This document shows, in pieces, positions 26,230 to 35,771 of a stretch of DNA of 64,000 nt. The notes under the pieces were generated by a model, which was not told the origin of the DNA, did not search any database, and was given only the letters and a program-made list of their open reading frames with translations. A program made the position numbers and the translations under genes. Position 1 is the stretch's first letter. The number at the start of each line of letters is the position of its first letter. Source of the DNA: Legionella sp. (GTDB taxonomy: Bacteria; Pseudomonadota; Gammaproteobacteria; Legionellales; Legionellaceae); assembly GCA_030680075.1 (NCBI GenBank), contig JAUXWR010000540.1:62001-126000 (forward strand), written 5' to 3'.

Positions 26230-26547
26230 TTAATCTGTTGATTCTAAAAGGGCATGGCCATTGACCACCTGATTAATTTTATTTTCAAGCGTACTGATGA
26301 ATTGCGTTACCTGATGGCGCTGCTGCTCTTGTTGTTTTTGGCAGAGAATAAGCTCGTGGCTGACATGTAAAGCGGCCAACAGCAAATTTTGAAAATCATC
26401 AAGCTGATTAAATTTTTTCTTGTTAAGTGTTAATTGCTCGTTCAGTTTCCCTGCTGCCAGCTGTAAATTGGCAGTTTCCTGCTCAGGGCATTTAATCTCG
26501 TATGTTTTATTAAGTAACCTGATTGAACAGGGTTTGGATGTTGTCAT
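26230..26547 (-). CDS. zapA: Cell division protein ZapA
   Basis: The 105-aa protein stabilises FtsZ filaments at the division ring. It has the ZapA globular head (SIRLLNKTYEIKCPEQETAN, then LQLAAGKLNEQL), a central LLLAALHVSHELI helix, and a C-terminal coiled coil with many Gln and Glu. The start at 26547 (MTTSKPCSIRL) has GAGG 9 bases upstream. The earlier ATG at 26565 has no Shine-Dalgarno. It is divergent from ygfB, as in many gammaproteobacteria. Confidence 0.9.
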   Translation of the reverse strand: MTTSKPCSIRLLNKTYEIKCPEQETANLQLAAGKLNEQLTLNKKKFNQLDDFQNLLLAALHVSHELILCQKQQEQQRHQVTQFISTLENKINQVVNGHALLESTD

Positions 26548-26695
26548 TATCGGCGCCTCAGACATTACGGGTATCGCTACTGTTTAAATAGTAACAATTT
26601 TGGCTTGTTGGAGCAATTCAGTTATACTTCTTGCGGTCATTATTTGGCGTTTTTTTAAGATTAAAAAATCAGTCATTCGTTTAGTGAGCATCCTT

Positions 26696-27280
26696 ATGTC
26701 TTATGAAGATAATCCAAGTCACCTGCCTTCCTGCGATTCATTTGCAGAAAACATCGCTATTCTTAACCTGCCTATTTCATGCAGCGAGCTTCATGGGGTG
26801 ATGTGTGGTTATTTATGTGCCGGTGCTTTTCATGAGGGCGAAATATACCTGCGCGCCTTGATGGTAAAATTTGAGAAAAATGCGACGACAAGAGTTGCGG
26901 CAAAGGCGTTATTTGATGTGTATGAAATAAGCAAACACCAGATTTCCACGATGGATTTCGGGTTTCAGTTATTGTTACCAGAAGACCAGGCCCCTTTAAT
27001 GGAGCGGGCAGAAGCCTTTAGCGAGTGGTGTGAAGGGTTTACGCAAGGAATAACGTTGGCTGGTATCGATTATGAAGAGCTTGAAGAAGAGGATTCGCAA
27101 GAAGCGCTAGAGCATCTCTTTGAATTCGCCCAACTCGATTATGAGGGTTTGGATATTGAGGAAGAAGATGAAAAAGCTCTTATGGAAGTTAATGAATATG
27201 CAAGAATGGCCGTGTTACGACTAAGCGGCGATATAAAAGCCAATAAATCCGGTGGTGAATTTTCTGATACAACGCATTAA
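26696..27280 (+). CDS. ygfB: YgfB/YecA family protein (UPF0149)
   Basis: The 194-aa cytosolic helical protein has SCSELHGVMCGYLCAGAFHEG near the N-terminus and WCEGFTQGITLAGIDYEELEEE in the middle, as in E. coli YgfB (192 aa). The molecular role is not settled. The reading frame extends upstream to a TTG (26600), but the ATG at 26696 (MSYEDNPSHLPSCDSFAENI) matches the family. It heads the conserved ygfB-pepP-ubiH-ubiI order. Confidence 0.9.
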   Translation: MSYEDNPSHLPSCDSFAENIAILNLPISCSELHGVMCGYLCAGAFHEGEIYLRALMVKFEKNATTRVAAKALFDVYEISKHQISTMDFGFQLLLPEDQAPLMERAEAFSEWCEGFTQGITLAGIDYEELEEEDSQEALEHLFEFAQLDYEGLDIEEEDEKALMEVNEYARMAVLRLSGDIKANKSGGEFSDTTH

Positions 27281-27292
27281 TAAGGAAATTAA

Positions 27293-28600
27293 ATGATTAC
27301 CCAAGAGGAATATCAATCAAGACGACGCCAATTAGCGCAAACCTTGCCCCAAGGCAGTATTGCCGTTGTTGCAGCAGGCAATGAGTTGCTTCGCAATGGG
27401 GATGCTCATTATCGTTTTCGCCAGGCCAGTGATTTCCATTATTTGACCGGTTTTAATGAGCCGGAAGCGGTATTATTAGTCGCCGCTGGGGAGTCTGGCG
27501 AAAGTTATTTATTTAATCGGGCGCGTAATCCTGCCGCAGAACAATGGACAGGCAAACGCCTGGGACAGGAAGGTGCCTGCCAGGTTTTGGCAATGAATGA
27601 AGCCTTCCCTATCGAGACGCTTCCAACGCGTTTACCCGATTTTTTTGCCAATAAAACAGCCGTTTATTATGCTCTTGGTCGCGATAACCATCTTGATAAT
27701 CTTGTTTTGCAAACGGTACAACTCTTGAAAGGTCAAGTAAGGCGCGGCGTTAAAGCGCCGGCGTCTTTAAGTGATATTGAGCCTGTCATCAGTGAAATGC
27801 GATTGTTTAAGAGTGATGCGGAAGTGGCTTTAATGCGGCGTGCGGCAGCAATTTCCGTCGAGGCTCACAAGCGGGCGATGAGGGCGTGTCAAACGCTTGA
27901 GAATGAGCATCAACTGGAAGCTGAGTTGATTTATGAATTCAGCCGTCACGGGTGTCGAAGTGTTGCCTACGATCCCATTGTGGGCGGAGGTGCTAATGCG
28001 TGTATTCTTCACTACACCGAAAATAATCAACCGCTCAAACGAGGGGATCTGGTATTAATAGACGCGGGCGGCGAATTTGAAAATTACGCTGCCGATATTA
28101 CCCGCACATTTCCTGTTAATGGGAAATTTAGCGAGCCGCAACGACAAATCTATGAACTCGTGCTCGCCGCTCAAAAAGCCGGGATTTCCTGTATTAAACC
28201 GGGTGTCGCCTGGCCTGTTATCCAGGAGACGATGGTACGCATTTTAACCACAGGCCTTTGTGAGTTAGGGCTATTACAAGGTGATGTTGATACCTTAATC
28301 GCCAATGAAGCGTATAAGCCTTTTTACATGCATAACTCGGGTCATTGGCTGGGGTTGGATGTTCACGATAGCGGTCTTTATAAAATAAATAACGAGTGGC
28401 GTCTGCTTCAACCCGGGATGGTACTGACCGTGGAGCCTGGTTTGTATATTAGTGCCAACATGGACGGTGTTGATGAGCGGTGGTGGAATATCGGTGTGCG
28501 CATTGAAGACGATATTTTTGTCACTAAAGAGGGTCATGAGAATCTCACCGCGGCTTTACCGGTGGAAATTACTGATATTGAGGCTTTAATGCGTGATTAA
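27293..28600 (+). CDS. pepP: Xaa-Pro aminopeptidase
   Basis: The 435-aa dinuclear Mn enzyme removes N-terminal residues preceding proline. The N-terminal domain (residues 1-~170) includes RQASDFHYLTGFNEPEAVLL. The pita-bread catalytic domain has metal ligands in LIDAGGEFENYAADITRTF (two Asp), HNSGHWLGLDVHD (His), LTVEPGLYI (Glu) and VRIEDDI (Glu). AAGGAAAT precedes the ATG. It lies 12 bases after ygfB and overlaps ubiH by 8 bases. Confidence 0.96.
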   Translation: MITQEEYQSRRRQLAQTLPQGSIAVVAAGNELLRNGDAHYRFRQASDFHYLTGFNEPEAVLLVAAGESGESYLFNRARNPAAEQWTGKRLGQEGACQVLAMNEAFPIETLPTRLPDFFANKTAVYYALGRDNHLDNLVLQTVQLLKGQVRRGVKAPASLSDIEPVISEMRLFKSDAEVALMRRAAAISVEAHKRAMRACQTLENEHQLEAELIYEFSRHGCRSVAYDPIVGGGANACILHYTENNQPLKRGDLVLIDAGGEFENYAADITRTFPVNGKFSEPQRQIYELVLAAQKAGISCIKPGVAWPVIQETMVRILTTGLCELGLLQGDVDTLIANEAYKPFYMHNSGHWLGLDVHDSGLYKINNEWRLLQPGMVLTVEPGLYISANMDGVDERWWNIGVRIEDDIFVTKEGHENLTAALPVEITDIEALMRD

Positions 28601-29792
28601 GCAACAAGTTGATATTTTAATTATTGGCGGCGGGCTTACGGGTGCTACTTTGATGCGCGCTTTAGCGGGCAAAGGATATAGCACATTGTTAGTCGAGGCT
28701 AATTCATTTGCTGACAGAATAAGCCCTGATTTTGACGCGCGTACCATCGCTTTGTCGCCAGCCAGTGTGCGCATCCTTAAAAAATTATCCTTATGGTCTT
28801 TGCTCAGCAAAGATGCAACACCCATAGAGTCCATTCATGTGTCGGAGCAAGGTCGTTTTGGCACGGCATTTTTAGAGAGTGATGCTCATAATCTGCTTGG
28901 TTTTGTGGTTGAAATGCAACATATTAGCCGAGCCTTGCATCACCTGCTTGATAGTAAAAAAATACTTGCCCCAGCTATGCTTACAGCGCTTGATAGCGAA
29001 ACAGGTTTGGCTGCCATAAAACAGGGTAATAAAGACTACCAGGTGCAGGCAACAATGGTCGTTGCGGCTGATGGGGCGCATTCGACGGTGCGGCGTTTAT
29101 CTGGTATGGACGTTAATGTAAAAGATTATAACCAGCAAGCAATAATTGCCAATATTGGCTTAAGTCGTTCGCATGCCAATAGCGCTTATGAGCGTTTCAC
29201 GCCCTCAGGCCCCTTGGCGATGCTCCCGATGACGAATAAGCGCGCCTCATTAGTCTGGGCTTTATCACCAGCGGAGGCGACTCGGTATATGACGATGAAT
29301 GATAAGGATTTTCTTAAAAATTTACAGCTTGCTTTTGGTTATCGGTTGGGGCGATTTACCAAAGCCGGTAAACGGTTTGTTTATCCTTTATCTCAAGCCA
29401 TTATGCTAAAACAAACAGCGTGGCCGCTCGTTTTTGTAGGCAATGCGGCTCATACGCTGCATCCTGTTGCAGGCCAGGGATTTAATCTTGGCTTACGTGA
29501 TGTGGCGACTTTAGCGCAATGCATTATTCAACATGGCCTTAATCCTAATATGTTGACTCAGTACCAATTATTACGTCGCTATGACCAGCAATCCATCGCG
29601 CGCTTTACCGATGGCCTGGTAAATGTGTTTACTACGCCACTCCCGGGCCTCGGATTGTTGCGTGGCTTGGGTTTGCTCGCGGTTGATAATATTGCCGGGT
29701 TAAAAATGGCACTAACCCATCATGCCCGCGGTTTTGCGGGTATTGTTCCTGATTTGGTGTGTGGTATAGAGCTTGAGTCTTCGGAGGCATGA
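28593..29792 (+). CDS. ubiH: 2-octaprenyl-6-methoxyphenol hydroxylase
   Basis: The 399-aa FAD monooxygenase of ubiquinone synthesis. The N-terminal dinucleotide fold is DILIIGGGLTGATLMRALAG, the DG motif is VVAADGAHSTVRR, and the second FAD motif is VFVGNAAHTLHPVAGQGFNLG. It starts at a GTG inside the end of pepP and ends in ATGA overlap with the next flavoprotein. The assignment as UbiH rests on family match plus the conserved gene order. Confidence 0.92.
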   Translation: MIKQQVDILIIGGGLTGATLMRALAGKGYSTLLVEANSFADRISPDFDARTIALSPASVRILKKLSLWSLLSKDATPIESIHVSEQGRFGTAFLESDAHNLLGFVVEMQHISRALHHLLDSKKILAPAMLTALDSETGLAAIKQGNKDYQVQATMVVAADGAHSTVRRLSGMDVNVKDYNQQAIIANIGLSRSHANSAYERFTPSGPLAMLPMTNKRASLVWALSPAEATRYMTMNDKDFLKNLQLAFGYRLGRFTKAGKRFVYPLSQAIMLKQTAWPLVFVGNAAHTLHPVAGQGFNLGLRDVATLAQCIIQHGLNPNMLTQYQLLRRYDQQSIARFTDGLVNVFTTPLPGLGLLRGLGLLAVDNIAGLKMALTHHARGFAGIVPDLVCGIELESSEA

Positions 29793-30952
29793 TGCAGAAA
29801 CCTTATGATGTATTAGTGATTGGTGGCGGCATTATTGGATTAACCGCGGCGTTAGCGATGGCTGCTCGTGATTTCACGGTGGCAGTTATTGACAAAGGTT
29901 CTTTTAACGTAACATCCGCTGTACCTGATCCGCGCGTTTTTGCCATCAACCAGGCATCAAGAGCGTTGTTTGAGCAATTGGATGTATGGTCATTAATTGA
30001 TTCAGCACGCATTTCTCCTTATCAGCGCATGCATGTCTGGGATGCCGCCAATGGTGCTTGTATCGATTTTGATGCTCGCACCATTGCAGAAGCTGAGTTA
30101 GGCGTTATTCTTGAAGAGTCAGCCATTAAAGAAGCTCTGTTAAAACGCATCGCAACCTCGAAAAATATTACCTGTTTTCCAGAGAATTCAGTTGCACGAG
30201 TGGTTAGCACCGAAGACGTTATCACCGTTGAGGGCCGGCAGCTAAGCCTGCAAGGCCGACTATTGATCGTTGCAGACGGCGGCGAATCACACACCCGCAG
30301 TCTCTTAAAAGTGGCCATTACCACATGGCCCTATCATCAGCACGCGGTGGTCGCGACTGTCACCACCGAAAAGGCGCATCAAAAGACCGCCTGGCAAGTA
30401 TTTAATGCTGATGGCCCCTTGGCATTTTTGCCTTTGAATGACAGTCATCAATGCTCTATTGTTTGGTCGACTACGCCAAAGCATGCAAACCATCTGACAA
30501 CAATGTCAGATAATGAATTTAACGACGCGCTGGCAGCGGCTTTTGCCGGGAAATTGGGAAAAGTAGCCCTCCAGAGCAAGCGCTATCAATTTCCATTAAC
30601 CATGCGCCACGTGAAACACTATGTCGGGCACAACTGGATTTTAATGGGAGACGCGGCCCATACGATTCATCCATTGGCAGGTCTTGGGTTAAATGTTGGA
30701 TTAGCTGATATAACCTCATGGCTTGCCTGCCTTGATGCGTCATCTAACCGTTTTTCCAAAAAAGCCTTGAGCGCTTATCAACGGCAACGCAAATATGCCG
30801 TCTGGCAGATTATTGGGTTAATGAGCGGATTGAAAACCCTTTTCGCCAATCCTCTGCCGCCTATTGTTGTATTACGCGGGTTAGGTCTTGGCTTATGTAA
30901 CCGACTGTCTCCCCTTAAACGGTTATTTATTGCTCATGCGGCGGGAAGTTAG
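29789..30952 (+). CDS. ubiI: UbiI/VisC-family ubiquinone hydroxylase
   Basis: The 387-aa FAD monooxygenase is paralogous to the preceding UbiH. FAD motifs: DVLVIGGGIIGLTAALAMAA, LIVADGGESHTRS (with G in place of the usual A) and LMGDAAHTIHPLAGLGLNVG. By gene order it corresponds to UbiI (VisC), which carries out the C5 hydroxylation, but UbiF-type specificity cannot be excluded from sequence. It is translationally coupled to ubiH (4-base overlap). It is the last gene of the ygfB-pepP-ubiH-ubiI run. Confidence 0.88.
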   Translation: MMQKPYDVLVIGGGIIGLTAALAMAARDFTVAVIDKGSFNVTSAVPDPRVFAINQASRALFEQLDVWSLIDSARISPYQRMHVWDAANGACIDFDARTIAEAELGVILEESAIKEALLKRIATSKNITCFPENSVARVVSTEDVITVEGRQLSLQGRLLIVADGGESHTRSLLKVAITTWPYHQHAVVATVTTEKAHQKTAWQVFNADGPLAFLPLNDSHQCSIVWSTTPKHANHLTTMSDNEFNDALAAAFAGKLGKVALQSKRYQFPLTMRHVKHYVGHNWILMGDAAHTIHPLAGLGLNVGLADITSWLACLDASSNRFSKKALSAYQRQRKYAVWQIIGLMSGLKTLFANPLPPIVVLRGLGLGLCNRLSPLKRLFIAHAAGS

Positions 30953-31037
30953 TGGGCTACCAAATTCACGTTAAGATGGTAAATTTGGCGAAAATGTGGT
31001 TTAATTTTAAACATGATTGTATTTAAGGTTGGGTTTG

Positions 31038-32675
31038 GTGTCTTTGTTAATCAATAGGCAGATTTTATTAGTCTTAAGCGTTGCTTTGGCTAATTGTCTG
31101 GTATTGCCCAGTCTTAACGCAGCACTACCTGTATCTTCTCCACAGGAAAATAGTGCGCTATATCGGTGGCTAACTAATCCGGTGGAAGAGGCTTTGCATG
31201 TCGCTGAAGGGAATTTTCGTCTGCAAAAGGCAATTGCCAACCCTGAATACATGCTGAAAAGCTGGGTAGAGTTACCCGCATCCCCGCAGGCTAAAAATAA
31301 AAAGGTTCAGCATTTAAGCCTAAGGGAAGCCATTTTATTAGCACTTCGTTATAACCCCAATATTCAAAATGCGGAGTTGGATAGAATTATCCAACGCTAT
31401 CAACTTCGTATAGCCCATAATGAATTTGAATTACAGTATGCCCTGGCAGGTGCGGGCGTTATTGAAAAAACCCGATTCAGTGGAATCGGCAATGCGACCA
31501 ATCACACCTTAATCGCAACGCCAGAAGGCAGCCTCAGAACTAAGCTGGGAACCCAGGCTTCGTTAAAACTCGATAACAACGTATCCATGTATAACAATTA
31601 CACACCAGTGCTTAACCTCTCGGTAACTCAGCCCTTACTGCGCGGCTTTGGAAAAAGTGCCAATGAAGCGGGTTTGTTGGATGCGATTGATAATGAATGG
31701 ATGAATAAGGTCAACCTGCAACAGGCAGTTGCTGATCAGGTAACAGAAGTCATTGTTGCCTACCGTAACCTTATTTTAAGCGGCAACAATCTGGAAAACC
31801 AGCAACGGCAATTAAAAGAGGCTAAAATTTCTTTTAATATTAATGAGAAGAAAATTGAAGCCGGTCAACTAGAGCCAACCGGCAATATTCAACAGTCTTA
31901 TCAAATTGAATCATTAAGTTTAATGGTTGAACAGGCAGAAAATGAATTTAAAACCGCGGCTCAGAACTTGTTGCAAACCATAGGCCTTGATCCTGAAATG
32001 CGCCTGGCTGTTCCCAATGATGTGCAAGTGGATAAAATTCTGGTGCCGAATCTTAAGCGTTCTATTGCTATAGCGCTTGAGCATAATACGCAGTATCTCG
32101 CCCAAAAAATGACCATGCGCGCTGACGAAAGAGCGTATAAGGTGAGTAAAAATCAGCAACTCTGGCAACTGGATGCCGGTGCAAGTGTGCAAAGCGGCAT
32201 GGTAACGGATGTGGATGGTAATGTGGGTCTTCGCGGCATCTATAACGGTCGCAATACGAATGAAAACGCGCGCCTTACCTTAACTATTCCTTTAAATGAT
32301 GTGAACAGGCGAAGCAAATTAATCAATGCAAAAGTGAAGCTGGAAAAAGACCGGCTTAATTTACTTGCGATGAGACGCGCTTTAATTACTACCATTACCA
32401 ACACTATAAATAATATCAAGAGCCAGGCTAAACGCTATCAGCTTGCTGAAAAACAAGTTAAATTAGCGGCTCAATCGTATGATTTGGAAAAGAAAAAACA
32501 ACAGGCAGGAATCGCGACGGCACTTGATGTCAGTAACACCCAAAATCAATTAATTCAGGCGCAGGCCGGGTTAATTAGCGCCAAAATTTCTTATCTTAAC
32601 CAACTTTCTGCCTTACAGCGATTATTGGGAACAACACTCGATGAATGGCAAATCAAACTCAGGTATGGCCAATGA
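31038..32675 (+). CDS. TolC-family outer-membrane efflux protein
   Basis: The 545-aa protein has a signal peptide (NRQILLVLSVALANCLVLPSLNA). It has two OEP repeats rich in coiled coil: LREAILLALRYNPNIQNAEL starts the first and VKLAAQSYDLEKKKQQAGIA lies in the second. It forms the outer-membrane channel of a tripartite exporter. The GTG at 31038 has AAGG about 9 bases upstream; the frame also opens at a TTG at 31017. It is the first gene of a four-gene operon with adaptor, ATPase and permease, each overlapping the next by 4-11 bases. Confidence 0.9.
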   Translation: MSLLINRQILLVLSVALANCLVLPSLNAALPVSSPQENSALYRWLTNPVEEALHVAEGNFRLQKAIANPEYMLKSWVELPASPQAKNKKVQHLSLREAILLALRYNPNIQNAELDRIIQRYQLRIAHNEFELQYALAGAGVIEKTRFSGIGNATNHTLIATPEGSLRTKLGTQASLKLDNNVSMYNNYTPVLNLSVTQPLLRGFGKSANEAGLLDAIDNEWMNKVNLQQAVADQVTEVIVAYRNLILSGNNLENQQRQLKEAKISFNINEKKIEAGQLEPTGNIQQSYQIESLSLMVEQAENEFKTAAQNLLQTIGLDPEMRLAVPNDVQVDKILVPNLKRSIAIALEHNTQYLAQKMTMRADERAYKVSKNQQLWQLDAGASVQSGMVTDVDGNVGLRGIYNGRNTNENARLTLTIPLNDVNRRSKLINAKVKLEKDRLNLLAMRRALITTITNTINNIKSQAKRYQLAEKQVKLAAQSYDLEKKKQQAGIATALDVSNTQNQLIQAQAGLISAKISYLNQLSALQRLLGTTLDEWQIKLRYGQ

Positions 32676-33820
32676 CAATGAAATTACGTTTAACAATAAT
32701 TTTCCTCATAACGATAAGCCTTGTTAGTGGCTGTGGTTCATCGGACAGGGCTGACAAACCCAAAGAACAAACCTCAGTAGTTAAGGCTGAACCCATTCAT
32801 AAAACCTTGTTTTTTACGGGCACGATTCAACCCTTGCAAGAGAGCACCATTACAAGCCCCATCGACGCAGTCGTTGAAACGATGAATTATCACTATGGGC
32901 AAATGGTTAATAAAGATGACATTGTGGTTACCCTGAACTCCAGTGAATTACAACGACAATACAATGATACGCTTACGGAATATTTAAAAGCGAAAGACAA
33001 TTTCAGTGTTGCAAATGCGAAATTTACTGGCACGCAAAATTTATGGGACGCAGGCTTATTATCCAAAAACAATTTCTTAAGTGAAAAATCAAGTCTCGAT
33101 ACCGCACGCGTTACTTTGATGCAAGCAACCAGAAAGCTTACTGAAATGTTAGAAAAAATGGATGACACAGATGAGAGTTTATCCAATCTCAGTATTGCTG
33201 AATTCGATAAAGTGCGGCAAGCCTTAACGGGTAAGCATAACCTGATTCATCTAAGAGCGCCGACTAACGGTGTTTTACTTTACCCGCCAAAAGCGAATGA
33301 TGACAAAACAGGTCGCTTGGCTGTGGGCTCCTCGGTCAAAGCGGGGCAGGTTTTTGGTTTGGTGGGCAATCTCTCGGGCATAAGTGTTGAAATTGATGTG
33401 CCAGAGATTGATATTGATAAAATTCACACCGGCATGAAGGCTACCATCACGGGGGTAGCTTTAGGTAGGCAAAAGCTACACGGCGAACTCGTGGCCGTTA
33501 ACGCACAGGCTTCAGGCAATAGTAGCAATGCGCTGCCTTCTTTTAGCGCGGTGGTCGAAGTGAAGCAATTGAGCGATGAAGAGCGCCGCTGGATAAAAGT
33601 CGGTATGAGCGCCTCCATTGAGTTACTGGTGGAAGGTGATAATCAGTTAATGGTTCCAATCGCGGCCGTCTTTCAGGAAAAAGGCCTCTCCATGGTTACC
33701 ATTCGTAAGCCTGATGGAACGTTGACCAAACAACCTGTTTCAACGGGTGCTGCAGAAGCTGATAAAGTCATAATTGATTCGGGCTTAAAGGCCGGTGATG
33801 TGGTGGTTTATGGTAAGTGA
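32672..33820 (+). CDS. Periplasmic adaptor lipoprotein (HlyD/MacA-like MFP)
   Basis: The 382-aa adaptor has a lipoprotein signal peptide ending LVSGC, so it is probably lipid-anchored in the inner membrane. It has a first lipoyl half-motif (PIDAVVETMNYHYGQMVNKD), an alpha-hairpin of about 80 residues, a second half (APTNGVLLYPP) and a beta-barrel region. It links the inner-membrane ABC pump to the TolC-like channel. The ATG at 32672 overlaps the TolC stop as ATGA; an earlier in-frame ATG (32645) lies inside tolC and would spoil the lipobox spacing. Confidence 0.9.
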   Translation: MTMKLRLTIIFLITISLVSGCGSSDRADKPKEQTSVVKAEPIHKTLFFTGTIQPLQESTITSPIDAVVETMNYHYGQMVNKDDIVVTLNSSELQRQYNDTLTEYLKAKDNFSVANAKFTGTQNLWDAGLLSKNNFLSEKSSLDTARVTLMQATRKLTEMLEKMDDTDESLSNLSIAEFDKVRQALTGKHNLIHLRAPTNGVLLYPPKANDDKTGRLAVGSSVKAGQVFGLVGNLSGISVEIDVPEIDIDKIHTGMKATITGVALGRQKLHGELVAVNAQASGNSSNALPSFSAVVEVKQLSDEERRWIKVGMSASIELLVEGDNQLMVPIAAVFQEKGLSMVTIRKPDGTLTKQPVSTGAAEADKVIIDSGLKAGDVVVYGK

Positions 33821-34499
33821 TGCGTTTATTAGCATTAAAAATTTGACCAAATCTTACGCCATCGGGGGTGTGAGTAGCCAGGTTTTAAAGCAGGTGTCGT
33901 TAACCGTTAACAAAGGGGAATTGGTCGCTATTGTAGGCGCGTCTGGTTCCGGCAAATCCACTTTGATGAATATTATCGGCTTGCTTGATAAAGGTGATAG
34001 TGGTGAGTATCTGTTGAATAATCGCAATATTGCTGATTTAAGCCAGGATGAGTTGGCTGTTTTGCGCAATCAGCACATTGGCTTTGTATTCCAGCAATTT
34101 AATTTATTACCGCGTTTTAATGCGCGCCAAAATGTGGCTTTACCTTTAATTTATCGCAATGTTGCCGCCGCGGATATTGAGAAGCGGGTTATGCAGGCAT
34201 TAACACGCGTGGGCATGCAATCGTTCGCCTCGCATCGTCCGACCCAACTATCGGGCGGCCAACAGCAACGCGTGGCTATTGCGCGTGCTCTGGTTGGGGA
34301 GCCTGAAGTAATTCTCGCTGATGAGCCAACGGGGGCGCTCGATTCGCGCACCGGTACGGATGTGTTGAATTTGTTTTTAGCACTTAATGCAGAAGGGCGA
34401 ACTATCATTATGGTGACTCATGATGAACAGGTAGCAGCGCAGTGTTCCCGCCGGGTTACGATGGCTGATGGCGAAATAATCGCTGAGGCGCGTCAATGA
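33810..34499 (+). CDS. ABC transporter ATP-binding protein (MacB/LolD type)
   Basis: The 229-aa ATPase has Walker A GASGSGKST, signature LSGGQQQRVAIARAL and Walker B VILADEPTGALD, with switch histidine in MVTHDEQ. It matches the subfamily serving FtsX-like permeases that act as mechanotransmitters rather than classical importers. In E. coli MacB the ATPase and permease are fused; here they are separate genes. It starts inside the end of the adaptor gene and overlaps the permease by 4 bases. Confidence 0.94.
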   Translation: MVSDAFISIKNLTKSYAIGGVSSQVLKQVSLTVNKGELVAIVGASGSGKSTLMNIIGLLDKGDSGEYLLNNRNIADLSQDELAVLRNQHIGFVFQQFNLLPRFNARQNVALPLIYRNVAAADIEKRVMQALTRVGMQSFASHRPTQLSGGQQQRVAIARALVGEPEVILADEPTGALDSRTGTDVLNLFLALNAEGRTIIMVTHDEQVAAQCSRRVTMADGEIIAEARQ

Positions 34500-35689
34500 A
34501 CCTTCTTGGGCATTGCCAACAGGCTTTAAGTAATTTAGGCGCGGCGAAATTACGATCGTTTTTGGCAGTCCTTGGCATTTTAGTGGGCACGGCGGCTGTA
34601 GTTGCTCTAATTAGCTGCGGCCAGTTAGCCACAGAAAAAGCGCTTGAGCAGTTTAGGTCCCTCGGCACTAATTTATTATCGGTGTCAGTTTTTCAGAAAG
34701 AGCAAGATGGGTCTCAAGGGGGCGGGAATCAAGTTCCACTGGCATTGTGGCGTCAAATACCGAACCACATTCCTTATGTGCTCCATGTAGCACCTTACGC
34801 CACCGCTTATCAACCAGTGAGTTTTGAAGGGCATGATTTGAAGGGGCCAATCATTGGCGCTGATGAATCGCTGGCTCGTATTATCAATATACAGGTTGCA
34901 CAGGGTAATTTTGTATCCTTTGTGGATACGTTTGAGCATTTTTGTGTGATTGGTGACAGTGTTGCCCGTCAAATGCAACTGGTGAGTCTTGATTCACCTA
35001 TTGGCAAGCAATTGCGCATTGGTCAGTCGCTCTATACGGTCATTGGGGTGCTTGCTCCCTGGCAAGAAAGCGGATTTTTTAATGAGGATATTAATCAGGC
35101 AGTTATTATTCCCGTGGCTGGAATATCCTTGGTAAGCAAAAACAGTAAAATTAACAATGCGATAATGTTATTAAAGCCTGATAGTCCTATTGATGATGTT
35201 ATTGATGAGATTAAGCAATTAATTAACAATGCAGCCCCGAAATTAACGGTTTTTTCTCGCAGTGCCAAACAAATTATTGCCAGCATGGAAAGTCAGGGAC
35301 GGATTTTTACCCTGCTTTTAGGGGTAATTGGCGGTATTTCGCTTCTTGTCGGGGGAATAGGCATCATGAATGTCATGCTGGTATCGGTCAGTGAGCGGAA
35401 AAAAGAAATTGGAATTCGTAAGGCTGTGGGGGCTAAAAACAGTGAAATTCAACATCTGTTTTTAATCGAGTCAGTAATGCTCTCACTTTTAGGGGGCGGC
35501 TTGGGTGTTTTTTTAGGGCTACTTTTTACGCGCGTCGTTGCCTATTTCAGTGATTGGACCTTTGTTATTTATTTTATGCCGCCTTTGTCAGGTTTTGCGG
35601 TATCGTTTGTAACGGGCATCTTTTTTGGATTTTACCCCGCCAGGCGTGCGGCAAAGATGGAGCCGATTGTTTCTTTGCGCAGTGAATAA
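34496..35689 (+). CDS. ABC transporter permease (MacB_PCD + FtsX domains)
   Basis: The 397-aa inner-membrane protein has four membrane segments: an N-terminal one (FLAVLGILVGTAAVVALISC), then a periplasmic domain of about 230 residues. Three C-terminal segments follow, in the FtsX block (LLLGVIGGISLLVGGIGIMN, then VMLVSVSERKKEIGIRKAVG). With the upstream ATPase, lipoprotein adaptor and TolC-like channel it makes a complete MacAB-TolC-type machine. The substrate is unknown; such pumps export peptides, siderophores, macrolides or lipids. Confidence 0.93.
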   Translation: MNLLGHCQQALSNLGAAKLRSFLAVLGILVGTAAVVALISCGQLATEKALEQFRSLGTNLLSVSVFQKEQDGSQGGGNQVPLALWRQIPNHIPYVLHVAPYATAYQPVSFEGHDLKGPIIGADESLARIINIQVAQGNFVSFVDTFEHFCVIGDSVARQMQLVSLDSPIGKQLRIGQSLYTVIGVLAPWQESGFFNEDINQAVIIPVAGISLVSKNSKINNAIMLLKPDSPIDDVIDEIKQLINNAAPKLTVFSRSAKQIIASMESQGRIFTLLLGVIGGISLLVGGIGIMNVMLVSVSERKKEIGIRKAVGAKNSEIQHLFLIESVMLSLLGGGLGVFLGLLFTRVVAYFSDWTFVIYFMPPLSGFAVSFVTGIFFGFYPARRAAKMEPIVSLRSE

Positions 35690-35716
35690 CCGCGTCAAAA
35701 ACGGCACCCTGACATT

Positions 35717-35749
35717 GGTGGGCACGTCGCTAACGCGTCTTTGCCCACC
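35717..35749. terminator. Hairpin between convergent genes
   Basis: Perfect 8-bp stem ggtgggca (35717-35724) / tgcccacc (35742-35749) between the permease stop and the convergent hypothetical gene. It may act as a bidirectional terminator, although no T-run follows. Confidence 0.45.
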
Positions 35750-35771
35750 CTACGGTCTAAATCCGGCTTAA